Positions 55,524-64,000 of a stretch of 64,000 nt of DNA are shown piece after piece; position 1 is the first letter of the stretch, and every line of letters begins with the position of its first letter. A model generated the notes under the pieces. That model saw nothing but the letters and a program-made list of their open reading frames with translations. It did not search any database and was not told the origin of the DNA. The DNA lies in NCBI RefSeq assembly GCF_000011305.1, contig NC_004369.1, positions 372,001 through 436,000 of the forward strand. Direction: 5' to 3'. The position numbers and the translations under genes are program-made. Origin of the DNA: Corynebacterium efficiens YS-314 (GTDB taxonomy: Bacteria > Actinomycetota > Actinomycetes > Mycobacteriales > Mycobacteriaceae).

Positions 55524-56888
55524 ATGGGAAAACACGAACTGCCCGAAACCACCGGTGCGGCCGGAACGGTCGCCGTCACAACTGTCCGCGGACCGGAGAA
55601 GGATCCACTCGCGGTACCGGGGCCGTCGGCGGAGGTGGAGGCGCAGCGTCGAAAAGCACTGCGCAGGCACAAGGCCTTCGCGCTCGGGCTGCTGATCTTC
55701 GCGGCTGTTGTTTACCTGATCTGCCGGTATATCGAAACCCGGCCCGGGGACACAGCCGCCTGGGTGGGGTTTGTGCGCGCCGCCTCGGAGGCCGGGATGA
55801 TCGGCGGGCTGGCGGACTGGTTCGCGGTCACCGCGTTGTTCCGGCACCCCATGGGTCTGCCGATCCCGCACACCGCGCTGATCCGGAAGAAGAAGGATGA
55901 ACTGGGTGTGGCGCTGAGCAGCTTCGTGGGGGAGAACTTCCTCAACGCCCAGCTGATCACCGAGAAGGTCCGCCAGGCGAAGATCCCGGAGCGGGCGGGG
56001 CAGTGGCTCGCGCAACCGGAGAACAGCGAGGTGGTGTCGCGGGAGGTCGGCAAACTGACGGCGAATGTGGTCAAGGCGATCGACCCGGAGGACGCGGAGG
56101 CGGTGATCAACTCCGCGCTCATTGACAAACTCGCCGAACCCGCGTGGGGGCCACCGCTGGGCCGACTGCTCGACCAGCTCATCGCCGAGGGCAAGGCCGA
56201 ACCCGTGGTGCAGCAGCTGACGGAGTGGGTGCATAAGAAGGCGCTCGGCTCCGAGGACCTGATCGACCGCCTGCTCAATGAACGCCGCCCCATTTGGGCG
56301 CCGAAGTTTGTCAACGAGCTGGTCGGTGACCGCGTCTACCGTGAACTCATCCAGTTTACCGAGGCCGTCTCCACCGATCCCAACCACGAGGCGCGCCAGT
56401 CCATCCGCCGTTTCCTCACCAAACTGGCCACCGACCTGCAGTACGACGCCGGCATGATCACCAAGGTCGAGGAGATCAAACACGACGTCATGGGTTCCGC
56501 GGCCGTCACCCAGGCCGCGCCGACCATCTGGGCGTCCGCGTCCGCCTCGCTCATCGACGCCGCCTCCGACCCCGACTCCATGCTGCGCCGCAAGATCGCC
56601 GAGCTCTCCGTGCGCTGGGGTGAGCGGGTGCTTAACGACGAAACCCTCCGCACCGACCTCGACCGGCGCCTCATGGGAGCCGCGACCTTCCTCGCCGACA
56701 ACTACGCCCCCGAGGTCACCGGTATCATCTCCGAAACCATCGAACGCTGGGACGCCGACGAGGCCTCCGACAAGATCGAACTGATGGTGGGCAAGGACCT
56801 GCAGTGGATCCGCGTCAACGGCACCGTTGTGGGTGCACTCGCCGGTCTGGCCATTTACACTGTGTCCCATCTGATGTTTGGTGCTTGA
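55524..56888 (+). CDS. DUF445-family membrane protein
   Basis: The 454-residue protein has a hydrophilic N-terminus and a membrane segment at about 52-72. The DUF445 hallmark AASEAGMIGGLADWFAVTALFRHP (core GGLADWFAVTALF) is at about 90-113, and a last membrane segment lies at about 435-452. The long middle part is helical and acidic. Function unknown in the family. The ATG at 55524 is chosen; the frame is open to 55497 but lacks a better ribosome site. Confidence 0.85.
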   Translation: MGKHELPETTGAAGTVAVTTVRGPEKDPLAVPGPSAEVEAQRRKALRRHKAFALGLLIFAAVVYLICRYIETRPGDTAAWVGFVRAASEAGMIGGLADWFAVTALFRHPMGLPIPHTALIRKKKDELGVALSSFVGENFLNAQLITEKVRQAKIPERAGQWLAQPENSEVVSREVGKLTANVVKAIDPEDAEAVINSALIDKLAEPAWGPPLGRLLDQLIAEGKAEPVVQQLTEWVHKKALGSEDLIDRLLNERRPIWAPKFVNELVGDRVYRELIQFTEAVSTDPNHEARQSIRRFLTKLATDLQYDAGMITKVEEIKHDVMGSAAVTQAAPTIWASASASLIDAASDPDSMLRRKIAELSVRWGERVLNDETLRTDLDRRLMGAATFLADNYAPEVTGIISETIERWDADEASDKIELMVGKDLQWIRVNGTVVGALAGLAIYTVSHLMFGA

Positions 56889-56914
56889 TTCTTCTGATTA
56901 CAAAGGATGAGACG

Positions 56915-57373
56915 ATGAGCGACAAGGACAGCGTGCTGGGTAACCTGGGCGACCTCACCGGCCAGGTGGTGAAGAAGGTCCGCGAGGATGTCACCTCCGA
57001 CGGGAAGCTGGACAAGCTGAAGAAGGAAGCCAGCGAGGCCATGGAAACCGCGAAGAGCGGGGACTACCTGGAGGCCGGCAAGGATTTTGCCAAGGACGCC
57101 GGGGAGTTCATCAAGGACGTCGCCGGTTCCGTGAAGGCCGCGGTGGGGGAGGCCAGGGACACCGACGAGGCGGTGGCCGTGAAGAGCAGGTTCGCGTCCG
57201 TGGTGGAAAGCTCCCGCGACAAACTCGATGACACCGTGGACAAGGTGCGGGCGAAACGGGCCGGTTCGGCCGGTGTTGCGGAGACTGCCGAATCCACAAA
57301 TGACGCGGGAGACGATATCATCGACGGTGAAGTTGTCACCAACCCCGACGACCCGCACACCCCCAGCGCCTAG
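56915..57373 (+). CDS. Hypothetical charged helical protein, 152 aa
   Basis: ATG at 56915 follows AAAGGA. The product is highly charged (Lys, Asp, Glu, Ala-rich), with heptad-like helices through residue 120 and a disordered acidic tail. Such proteins sit between DUF445 and DUF2516 genes in corynebacteria, but no function is known to me. It starts 26 bases after the DUF445 gene, so it is likely cotranscribed. Confidence 0.75.
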   Translation: MSDKDSVLGNLGDLTGQVVKKVREDVTSDGKLDKLKKEASEAMETAKSGDYLEAGKDFAKDAGEFIKDVAGSVKAAVGEARDTDEAVAVKSRFASVVESSRDKLDDTVDKVRAKRAGSAGVAETAESTNDAGDDIIDGEVVTNPDDPHTPSA

Positions 57374-57395
57374 ACGAGGAAAGCACCACGCCACC

Positions 57396-57692
57396 ATGGA
57401 CCTGTCACTGCTCTTAACCGCCACCGGATGGATCGTCCAGGGCATCTACCTGGTCATCGCGCTCTTCGCCTTCATCGGTGCCTTCATGGTGGCCACCACC
57501 CGCGAGGACGCCTTCGAGGTGGCCGGACGCCAGAGCAAACTGATCTGGACCGCGCTGCTGGGTGTCTCCGGCTTCGCGCTGCTGCTGGGCCTGCCGTTCC
57601 TCACCTGGGTGGGCATGGTGATTGTGGGTCTGTACTGGTGGGATGTGCGCCCCCAGATCCAGAACATCCTCAGTGGTAATGGTGGCTGGTAG
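57396..57692 (+). CDS. DUF2516-family small membrane protein
   Basis: 98 residues with three hydrophobic segments at about 9-32, 48-66 and 68-82, and the C-terminal YWWDVRPQIQNILSG typical of actinobacterial DUF2516. Function unknown. It lies 22 bases after the charged helical protein gene, and a strong terminator follows, closing a three-gene unit with DUF445. Confidence 0.85.
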   Translation: MDLSLLLTATGWIVQGIYLVIALFAFIGAFMVATTREDAFEVAGRQSKLIWTALLGVSGFALLLGLPFLTWVGMVIVGLYWWDVRPQIQNILSGNGGW

Positions 57693-57713
57693 CTCAGCGT
57701 TTACTGGAGTGCG

Positions 57714-57752
57714 TCCCCTGCCCGGGTTTCCCCGGGCGGGGGATTTTTTATG
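57714..57752 (+). terminator. Terminator after the DUF2516 gene
   Basis: CCCCTGCCCGGG and CCCGGGCGGGGG pair with a loop of three to four bases, followed by ATTTTTTA. Confidence 0.9.
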
Positions 57753-57794
57753 CGCTGGGTCACTGGGGGCTTCTGGCTAGGCAGACTTCACCCG

Positions 57795-57825
57795 GTGCAA
57801 TATTGCACTCGGTGCAAGTTTGCAC
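57795..57825. promoter_or_regulatory. Double palindromic operator of the TetR gene
   Basis: GTGCAATATTGCAC (57795-57808, perfect palindrome) and GTGCAAGTTTGCAC (57812-57825, one central mismatch) lie in tandem with centres 17 bases apart, just upstream of the regulator start. This is the usual layout for cooperative TetR autoregulation. Confidence 0.8.
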
Positions 57826-57838
57826 TAGGTTTACTGAT

Positions 57839-58492
57839 GTGATCAGTGCAGAACAACCCTCGCTGCGCGAGATGAAGCGCCGACAGACCCTGGAGGCGAT
57901 CGAAGACCACGCCACCAGCCTCGTGCTGGAGCGTGGGTTCGATGACGTCACCGTCGACGACATCTGTGCCGGGGCGGGGATCTCCAAACGAACCTTCTTC
58001 AACTATGTGGAATCCAAGGAGGTCGCCGTCGTCGGGCCCGGCCCGCGGGTGCCCACCGAGGACGAACGCCAGGCTTTCCTGGACACCGAACACCCGGACC
58101 TGCTCCGCGCGGCCCTGGATCAGATGGTCTGCCTCTTCGGCGACCATGACGGCACCGGCCCCGGACTGACCGATGAGATCAGGCGCCGACGCAGGTGCAT
58201 CCGCGCCGACCATCCCACCCTGGCCATGCAACACTTCGCCCGGATCCACGAAGCCCGGGCAGCCCTCGAGGAGCTGGTGGCCGAATATCTGCGCCGCTGG
58301 CCGGATGCCCGCCGGCTCGCCGATGCTCCGGAGGTCGAGGCCATCACCATCGTCGGACTGCTCCTCACCGCCGTCCACCAGGGAAGTCGCGCCTGGCACG
58401 AACTTGATAATGCAGCATCCGCGGATTTCGCAGACTGCTGCCGGAAAGCCCTGAATGATATTTTTCTTCTCAAAGATGGATCGAATAAATGA
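57839..58492 (+). CDS. TetR-family repressor of the adjacent exporter
   Basis: The 217-residue regulator has an N-terminal HTH (VDDICAGAGISKRTFFNYVESKE) at about 40-62 and a ligand-binding C-terminal domain. The GTG at 57839 is chosen; an upstream TTG at 57803 would lie inside the operator. The gene overlaps the exporter start by 4 bases (ATGA), so both form one autoregulated operon. The inducing compound is unknown. Confidence 0.88.
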   Translation: MISAEQPSLREMKRRQTLEAIEDHATSLVLERGFDDVTVDDICAGAGISKRTFFNYVESKEVAVVGPGPRVPTEDERQAFLDTEHPDLLRAALDQMVCLFGDHDGTGPGLTDEIRRRRRCIRADHPTLAMQHFARIHEARAALEELVAEYLRRWPDARRLADAPEVEAITIVGLLLTAVHQGSRAWHELDNAASADFADCCRKALNDIFLLKDGSNK

Positions 58493-60072
58493 CACAGATA
58501 GATAATGAGCGGGAGATCGCGTCGCAAAGCAGCGTTGAACCCCCCGTGGAAAAGAAGAATCTCCCGCTGATCATCGGCGCCCTCATGCTGACGATGCTGC
58601 TCAGCGCCCTGGGCCAGACCATCTTCGGCGCGGCCCTGCCGACCATCGTCGGTGAACTCGGCGGCGTGAACCACATGTCCTGGGTGGTCACCGCCTTCCT
58701 GCTCGGCCAGACCATCTCACTGCCGATCTTCGGCAAACTCGGCGATCAGTTCGGCCGCAAATACCTGTTCATGTTCTCCATCGCGCTGTTCGTGGTGGGC
58801 TCCGCCGTGGGTGCCATGGCCCAGAGCATGGCCGTGCTCATCGTCGCCCGCGCCATGCAGGGTGTCGCCGGCGGTGGCCTGATGATCCTCTCCCAGGCCA
58901 TCCTCGCCGACGTCACCACCGCCCGTGAACGCGCCAAGTACATGGGCATCATGGGCTCCGTCTTCGGACTCAGCTCCGTGCTCGGCCCCCTGCTCGGTGG
59001 TTGGTTCACCGACGGACCCGGCTGGCGCTGGGGGCTGTGGTTCAACGTGCCGCTCGGTATCGTCGCGCTGCTCTCCATCGCGGCATTCCTCAAACTGCCG
59101 GTGCGGGCCCGCGGCAAGATCACCATTGACTGGCTGGGTGGCGTCTTCCTCGCGATCGCGACCACCGCCACCGTGCTCACCGTCACCTGGGGCGGCAATG
59201 AATACGACTGGGGCTCCCCGCTGATCATCGGCATGATCATCACCGCCGTGGTGGCGACCGTCATCTTCGTGTTCGTCGAACGACGCGCCGTCGACCCGCT
59301 GGTTCCGATGTACCTGTTCCGCAACCGCAACTTTGTGCTCACCGCCGTCGCCGGTGTGGGCGTGGGCCTGTTCATGATGGGCACCCTCGCCTACATGCCG
59401 ACCTACCTCCAGATGGTCCACGGCCTCAACCCCACCGAAGCCGGCCTCATGCTCATCCCCATGATGATCGGCCTGATCGGCACCTCCACCATCGTCGGCT
59501 CCCTGGTGTCCAAGACCGGTAAATACAAGTGGTACCCGTTCACCGGCATGCTCATCATGGTCGTCGCCCTGTTCCTGCTGTCCACGCTCTCACCGGCCGA
59601 CACCCTCGTGACCATCGGCTTCTACTTCTTCATCTTCGGCTTCGGCCTGGGCATGGCGATGCAGATCCTCGTGCTCATCGTCCAGAACTCCTTCCCGATC
59701 ACCATCGTGGGCACCGCCACCGGCGCGAACAACTTCTTCCGCCAGATCGGTGGCGCCGTGGGCTCCGCCTTCATCGGTGGCCTGTTCACCAGCAACCTGA
59801 TCAGCCGCTTCAATGAGAACGTGCCCCCCGCCGTCGCCTCGATGAGGGAGGAGGGCGCCGACTTCGCCGCCCGCATGGCCGATGGTTCCGCCATGCAGAA
59901 CCTCACCCCGCAGATGCTGGATACCCTGCCCGCCGTCATCCGCGATGCCATCCAGCTGGCCTACAACGACGCACTGACCCCGGTGTTCCTCATGCTGGTC
60001 CCCGTTGCCGTCCTGTCTGCTGTGCTGCTGTTCTTCATCAAGGAGGAGCACCTCAAGGAGACGATCGACTAG
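58489..60072 (+). CDS. MFS drug exporter, DHA2 (14-TM) family
   Basis: The 527-residue proton-coupled exporter has about fourteen membrane segments. Motif A GKLGDQFGRKYLF is near residue 82, and motif C-like GSVFGLSSVLGPLLGGWF near 158-175. It is similar in kind to LmrB/EmrB/QacA multidrug exporters. Start overlaps the TetR stop. The C-terminus ends shortly before a repeat/terminator module at 60087-60196. Confidence 0.92.
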   Translation: MTQIDNEREIASQSSVEPPVEKKNLPLIIGALMLTMLLSALGQTIFGAALPTIVGELGGVNHMSWVVTAFLLGQTISLPIFGKLGDQFGRKYLFMFSIALFVVGSAVGAMAQSMAVLIVARAMQGVAGGGLMILSQAILADVTTARERAKYMGIMGSVFGLSSVLGPLLGGWFTDGPGWRWGLWFNVPLGIVALLSIAAFLKLPVRARGKITIDWLGGVFLAIATTATVLTVTWGGNEYDWGSPLIIGMIITAVVATVIFVFVERRAVDPLVPMYLFRNRNFVLTAVAGVGVGLFMMGTLAYMPTYLQMVHGLNPTEAGLMLIPMMIGLIGTSTIVGSLVSKTGKYKWYPFTGMLIMVVALFLLSTLSPADTLVTIGFYFFIFGFGLGMAMQILVLIVQNSFPITIVGTATGANNFFRQIGGAVGSAFIGGLFTSNLISRFNENVPPAVASMREEGADFAARMADGSAMQNLTPQMLDTLPAVIRDAIQLAYNDALTPVFLMLVPVAVLSAVLLFFIKEEHLKETID

Positions 60073-60086
60073 GAGTGCTTGACGAT

Positions 60087-60196
60087 TTCGACACAGACCG
60101 CCCGTTGGGTGCGGTGTGTGTCGAAAACTTCTACCAGGAAAATACTAGCCCCGACTGCACACCATTGAATATGGTGCCAGTCGGGGCTGGTCTGTG
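60087..60196 (+). repeat. Composite palindrome plus hairpin repeat, copy 1
   Basis: TTCGACACA (60087) and TGTGTCGAA (60117-60125) bracket a 21-base spacer. Then come AACTTCTACCAGGAA and a long hairpin AGCCCCGACTG...CAGTCGGGGCT with the inner stem CACCAT/ATGGTG. The same order of parts recurs at 61571-61757. The hairpin also serves as the exporter terminator. Confidence 0.75.
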
Positions 60197-60329
60197 CAGA
60201 AAAGCAACTCCTCGAAGATCACCGTGCAGTCTCCGAGCTATAAACATGGACCGCATAGGCAAGAAGCGGCACAGCTCATTTCTTGAATGAGCATTCTCCT
60301 TGAAGTGAAGAATATAAGAAACCGTACGT

Positions 60330-61304
60330 TTAGGACGGTGGAGAGGCCCCGATCCACAGTTCTAGTCTTTTCCACTGGGGAGGAAAACCCATGGATTCTA
60401 TATCGAGATACGCAGTAGCCGGGAATTTCTCAACAAGCTCAACAACCTGTCTTGGCCAGGTTGTCTCTGGTTCAATATTGGAGAGCAGGTAAGCCATAAT
60501 GGCGATCACATTATAAAGCCCAAAGCCACCTTTCGAAGAGCCTGGCTCATTTAGATGCTCCAGCAGGGGGATAGAACCCGCTTTGGGACGTTTCGGAGCG
60601 TGTACGAGCTTGCGGTTGAACAAGCGCGCATGGTGAGCAGAGAAATTCCGCACGTCATTAATGCTGGCTAACCAGCTGCGGAAATGTGTCTTCGTGTGCA
60701 CCCCGTACCCTTGCGCCAGCTCGGTGGCGAGTTCCCGTTGAAAACCTCCATAGAGTACCGCAAGCTGGCCGAGCTCTAGAAGTTCGGTCAATGCCCAGAT
60801 AGGTAGCTGTCCTTCATAGGCATCCTCAAAATGCTTGACGAACATCTCATGTGAACGTTGATGACTTTCCTGAGCTTTGGCCACCCACGCACCGTGCCTG
60901 TAACGACGGACAAAGTTCTCTTCAAAAGTAGAACTATCGAGATGAGCGAATGGTGACTTTCTGCCCAGGGTGTACCCGATGCGCATGCGCACCGAGATCT
61001 CAATCCGCTCGACGGCATCGAGCATGAGTAACCGAAGGTGGCGATCATAATCAATGAGAGCCATTACCTGGTCAAGGGTTGTTCCCGGCTCATAAGAACT
61101 CAACAGGGTGACCTGGGGGACTCCATCGTCACCAGTATGAACCACCTTCTCACGGAAAGGGTGCAGGTATCCCGTCAAACGGTAATAACCTACCCGCATC
61201 AGCGCCTGAGCAGCTTTGGAGGAATCGCCGATCTCTAGATTCCGACTCTTAAGTTTCTGAACCTGGTCTTCTACGCTCAGCCAGGGTTTTTGATACTGGG
61301 CCAT
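60330..61304 (-). CDS. Abi_2-family (AbiD/F-like) abortive infection protein
   Basis: The 324-residue protein fits the Abi_2 family: YYRLTGYLHPFR near 46-57, LIDYDRHLRLLMLDAVERIEISVR (core DRHLRLL..ERIEIS) near 84-107, WALTELLELGQLAVLYGGF near 165, and INDVRNFSAHHARLFNR near 213-229. RNFSAHH is an R-x4-H HEPN-type RNase motif. Such proteins block phage growth in lactococci. The ATG at 61304 has GTGGAG 6 bases upstream; a GTG at 61316 lies within that site. It is a single gene between two copies of a composite repeat. Confidence 0.88.
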   Translation of the reverse strand: MAQYQKPWLSVEDQVQKLKSRNLEIGDSSKAAQALMRVGYYRLTGYLHPFREKVVHTGDDGVPQVTLLSSYEPGTTLDQVMALIDYDRHLRLLMLDAVERIEISVRMRIGYTLGRKSPFAHLDSSTFEENFVRRYRHGAWVAKAQESHQRSHEMFVKHFEDAYEGQLPIWALTELLELGQLAVLYGGFQRELATELAQGYGVHTKTHFRSWLASINDVRNFSAHHARLFNRKLVHAPKRPKAGSIPLLEHLNEPGSSKGGFGLYNVIAIMAYLLSNIEPETTWPRQVVELVEKFPATAYLDIESMGFPPQWKRLELWIGASPPS

Positions 61305-61570
61305 GGGCATCTCCACAGAAATGAAAATCAGCCCGAGCCACCAAGGTGGCGAGCGGACTGATCATGATGGAATCAGCTTAACATGGTTGGCCAACAAGTG
61401 GAACCCTCACGAAACGCCAACCAGGCCGGAATTCCGGGCAAGATGATACCGAACCATTGTGTTCACAACGTCACGGGGCAATACAGCTAGAAACCAAACG
61501 TCCGTGATCCTGCCGCATGGACTTCGAATGGCTCCATAGCAACGGGGACGTCGAGGAGAGTGATTAAATC

Positions 61571-61757
61571 TCGACACAGCCCGGCTGGAGCGGCGGTGGT
61601 GTGTCGAAAAAGTCGAAGGGAAGCGCCGGGAAATCGTGAAAAATTCGACACACCAGCCTCCGGAGATCCCACTTGTGTCGAAAAATTCTTCCACCGGGAA
61701 CAGCAGGCAGCCCCGCCGGCGCACCATCAACACTGGTGCACGGGCGGGGCTGAGGGG
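61571..61757 (+). repeat. Composite palindrome plus hairpin repeat, copy 2 (double palindrome)
   Basis: Two palindromic units occur, TCGACACA...TGTGTCGA (61571-61607) and TTCGACACA...TGTGTCGAA (61644-61682). AATTCTTCCACCGGGAA follows, then a hairpin with AGCCCCGCC/GGCGGGGCT and inner GCACCA/TGGTGC. It matches copy 1 part by part and in the same orientation. The hairpin can terminate purU transcripts. Confidence 0.75.
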
Positions 61758-61778
61758 GTTTCGTCGACAAGCGAGACG

Positions 61779-62696
61779 TTAGTCGAAGATGACGGTGCGG
61801 TTGCCGTAGACCAGGATGCGGTCCTCGAGGTGGAAGCGCAGGCCGCGGGCCAGCACCTGCTTCTCTGCGTCACGGCCGACGCGCTGCAGCTCGGTGGGGG
61901 AGTCCTTGTGGGTGACGCGGATGACGTCCTGCTCGATGATGGGGCCGTCGTCGAGGTCCGGGGTGGCGTAGTGGCAGGTCGCGCCGATCAGTTTCACGCC
62001 GCGGCTGTGTGCCTGGTGGTAGGGGCGCGCGCCCATGAAGGACGGCAGGAAGCTGTGGTGGATGTTGAGCACACGCCCGGCCCACATCTCGCACAGGTCG
62101 GGTGGCAGGATCTGCATGAAACGCGCCATGACGATGGCATCGGGGTTGAGCTCATTGACAATCTCCGTCACGGCATCGAAGGCGCGGCGCTTGCCCACGG
62201 CGTCCTTGGGGAAGGGGATGTGGTGGAAGGGCACGCCGTGGTTCTTGGCGATGTACTCCAGGTTGTCATGATTGCCGATGACCGCGACGACCTCCATGGG
62301 GTAGTCGTTTTCCGCGACGCGTCCCAGCAGATCGTGGAGGCAGTGACCCTCCTTGGACACGAGGATGACGGCCTTCTTCACCTGGGCGGTGTCGGTGAAC
62401 TGCCAGCGGGCGCGGGGGCCGAATTCCTCCTCGGCGAAGGCGGCAAATTCCTCGCGTAGTTCCTCGATCTCCATGTCGATGGATTCGGCGCGCACGGCCT
62501 GGCGGGTGAAGAACCAGTTGCTGTCCGGGTCGGTGAAGTATCCGGCTTCGGTAATCCATCCTCCGCGTTCCGCGAGGAACGACGACAGTTTCGCCACGAT
62601 TCCGGTGGAGTCGGGGCAGCCGAAGGTGAGCACATATTGGCGCTCTTCGGGCGCCGTGCCGGGACGGTTACGGATCTCAGTGAAACTCGGGGTCAT
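61779..62696 (-). CDS. purU: Formyltetrahydrofolate deformylase
   Basis: The 305-residue enzyme hydrolyses 10-formyl-tetrahydrofolate to formate and balances one-carbon pools. An N-terminal ACT domain ([25 protein letters not shown]) is followed by the formyltransferase domain, with [29 protein letters not shown] (catalytic His) and [19 protein letters not shown] (catalytic Asp). Length is normal. Divergent from deoC. Confidence 0.94.
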
Positions 62697-62767
62697 TGCA
62701 CGGATTCTACGTACATGGCCAGGGCTTTACTAATCCGGGGTGGGCATCGGTCACTAGGCTGATGGGT

Positions 62768-63436
62768 ATGACTATCACCCGGGCCGAGATGGCCTCGATT
62801 CTTGATTACACGCTGCTCGGCCCCGAGGTCACCACCGCGGACCTCCAGGCGCTTATCGACGATGCCCTCACCCTCGGCGTCCCCACCATCTGCATCCCGC
62901 CGTCCATGATGAACGCCACCAAACGCGCCCAGGATGCCGGCCTGCGGATCGCCACCGTCGCCGGTTTCCCGCACGGTAAATCCGCCCCGCTGGTCAAGGC
63001 CGCCGAGGCGCGCCTAGCGGTGCAGTACGGTGCGTCCGAGGTGGATGTGGTGCTGGATATCGCCGCGGTGAAAGCCGCTGATGACAATGCCCTGTTGGCG
63101 GAGATGGTCGCCATCCGCGAGGCGCTCGCCTCACCGGTGACCCTGAAATTCATCGTGGAATCCGCGGTGGTGGATGATGTTGCCCTCGAGGTGGCCACCC
63201 ACGCCGCCCGTGCCGCGGGTGCTGATTTCATCAAGACCTCCACCGGTTTCCACCCCGCCGGTGGTGCCACCGTGGAAGCCGTGCGGGTCCTGGCCGGCGC
63301 CGCCCAGGGGCAGATCGGTGTGAAGGCCTCCGGTGGTATCCGCACCTGGGAACAGGCGGTGGCCATGGTGGAGGCCGGTGCCACGCGCATCGGCACCTCC
63401 AATGCGCGTGCGATCCTGGAGGGTGCGCCGGCATAA
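62768..63436 (+). CDS. deoC: Deoxyribose-phosphate aldolase
   Basis: The 222-residue class I aldolase splits 2-deoxyribose 5-phosphate to glyceraldehyde 3-phosphate and acetaldehyde. [11 protein letters not shown] contains the active-site Asp region, KFIVESAVV precedes, and [14 protein letters not shown] holds the Schiff-base Lys near 155, with [13 protein letters not shown] following. The ATG at 62768 is chosen; an ATG at 62762 is two codons earlier. The start of purU is 72 bases away on the other strand. Confidence 0.93.
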
Positions 63437-63547
63437 CGGCAGCAGAACAGAGACATGTTTATGACCTGCCGCACAATGGGTGCCTATGAGAGTGATAAAT
63501 GACACTCCACATTAGCAGGCATTGGTCACACCTTTAAAATTAGTGGT

Positions 63548-64000
63548 ATGACCACAGTTCCCGCCCTTACCCGTGAAGAAGCCCGCCAGATCGACGCCTG
63601 ATGGCGCGCCAACAACTACCTCACCGTTGGCCAGATCTACCTCAAGTCCAACCCCCTGCTGGAGCGCCCGCTCACCGCCGACGACATCAAGCCCCGCCTC
63701 CTCGGCCACTGGGGAACCTCCCCGGGCCTGTCCTTCATCTACGCTCACCTCAACCGCCTGATCAAGCACACCGACCAGGATTTCATCTACATCACCGGCC
63801 CTGGACACGGTGGCCCCGCAGTGGTGTCCGCCTCCTACCTGGAGGGCTCCTACACCGAGTGCTTCCCCCGCATCACCGCTGACGCCGACGGCATGGCCAA
63901 GCTCTTCCGCCAGTTCTCCTCACCGGGTGGCATCCCCTCCCATGCATCGGTCACCACCCCGGGCTCCATCCACGAGGGCGGCGAGGGGTTACGCCCTGTC
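63548..64000 (+). pseudogene. xfp: Phosphoketolase, 5' part, with in-frame TGA at codon 18 (runs off window)
   Basis: ATG at 63548 encodes MTTVPALTREEARQIDA, then TGA at 63599-63601, then [20 protein letters not shown] in the same frame to the window edge. That continuation plus [12 protein letters not shown] is unmistakable xylulose-5-phosphate/fructose-6-phosphate phosphoketolase. The stop sits where family members carry an aromatic residue (D-A-aromatic-W-R-A), so TGG to TGA is the likely change. Translation could restart only at a much weaker downstream site. It may be a real nonsense mutation or a sequencing error. Confidence 0.85.

Noticed and set aside
57803-57838. Earlier TTG start for the TetR regulator
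   Set aside because: It lies within the double operator and has no ribosome site; GTG at 57839 fits better.

Overview
The window looks like the chromosome of a Corynebacterium of the C. glutamicum / C. efficiens group. Three things point there: the conserved order lpd - (ybaK) - ramB - sdhCAB; a secreted trehalose corynomycolyltransferase (cmt1 type), which implies a mycolate envelope; and the corynebacterial rmlCD fusion gene. The housekeeping flanks are GC-rich, so C. efficiens or a close relative is plausible, but the species cannot be fixed from sequence reading alone.

Left part (1-17200): a transposase fragment; a small Cys-rich protein under a CsoR-like operator; an SdpI-family protein; the dTDP-rhamnose genes rmlB-rmlCD-rmlA (leftward); an IS1380-family element; and a short accessory block. 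That block holds an unknown protein, a NYN-domain putative RNase, a TspO/MBR protein and an ATPase plus PD-(D/E)XK nuclease pair that looks like an uncharacterised defence module. Then come leftward envelope and peptidase genes (a flippase-like protein, an M1 metallopeptidase, a prolyl oligopeptidase) and cmt1.

Middle part (17200-43700): an extracellular polysaccharide locus. Rightward it carries a Wzz/BY-kinase, a low-Mr tyrosine phosphatase, an Asp-box membrane protein, a CapD-type dehydratase, a WecA-like priming transferase, an epimerase and a GT4 glycosyltransferase. Leftward from the far side it carries a UDP-sugar dehydrogenase, an epimerase, a GT2, a polysaccharide pyruvyltransferase, a Wzx-like flippase and, separated, a Wzy-like polymerase. 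The sugar-assembly genes are visibly more AT-rich than the flanks. The locus is cut by an insertion-sequence cluster: a degenerate IS3-family element containing an IS21-family element, then a large palindrome of IS3-family elements each with an IS110-family element nested in its right end. Its junctions carry the same 3-bp target in inverted orientation, as expected when an element transposes into itself.

Right part (43700-64000): conserved central metabolism and envelope genes. These are a 36-residue hydrophobic peptide with its own terminator, lpd, a YbaK deacylase, ramB (with candidate operators), sdhCAB with GlxR-like and DtxR-like sites, a small membrane protein, an IS1182-family element with CTAG target duplication, DUF445 and DUF2516 proteins, and a TetR / DHA2 drug-exporter operon with a double operator. 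An Abi_2 (HEPN-type) abortive-infection gene sits between two copies of a composite repeat, followed by purU and deoC. The window ends in a phosphoketolase gene that has an in-frame TGA near its start. No tRNA, rRNA or CRISPR array was recognised.
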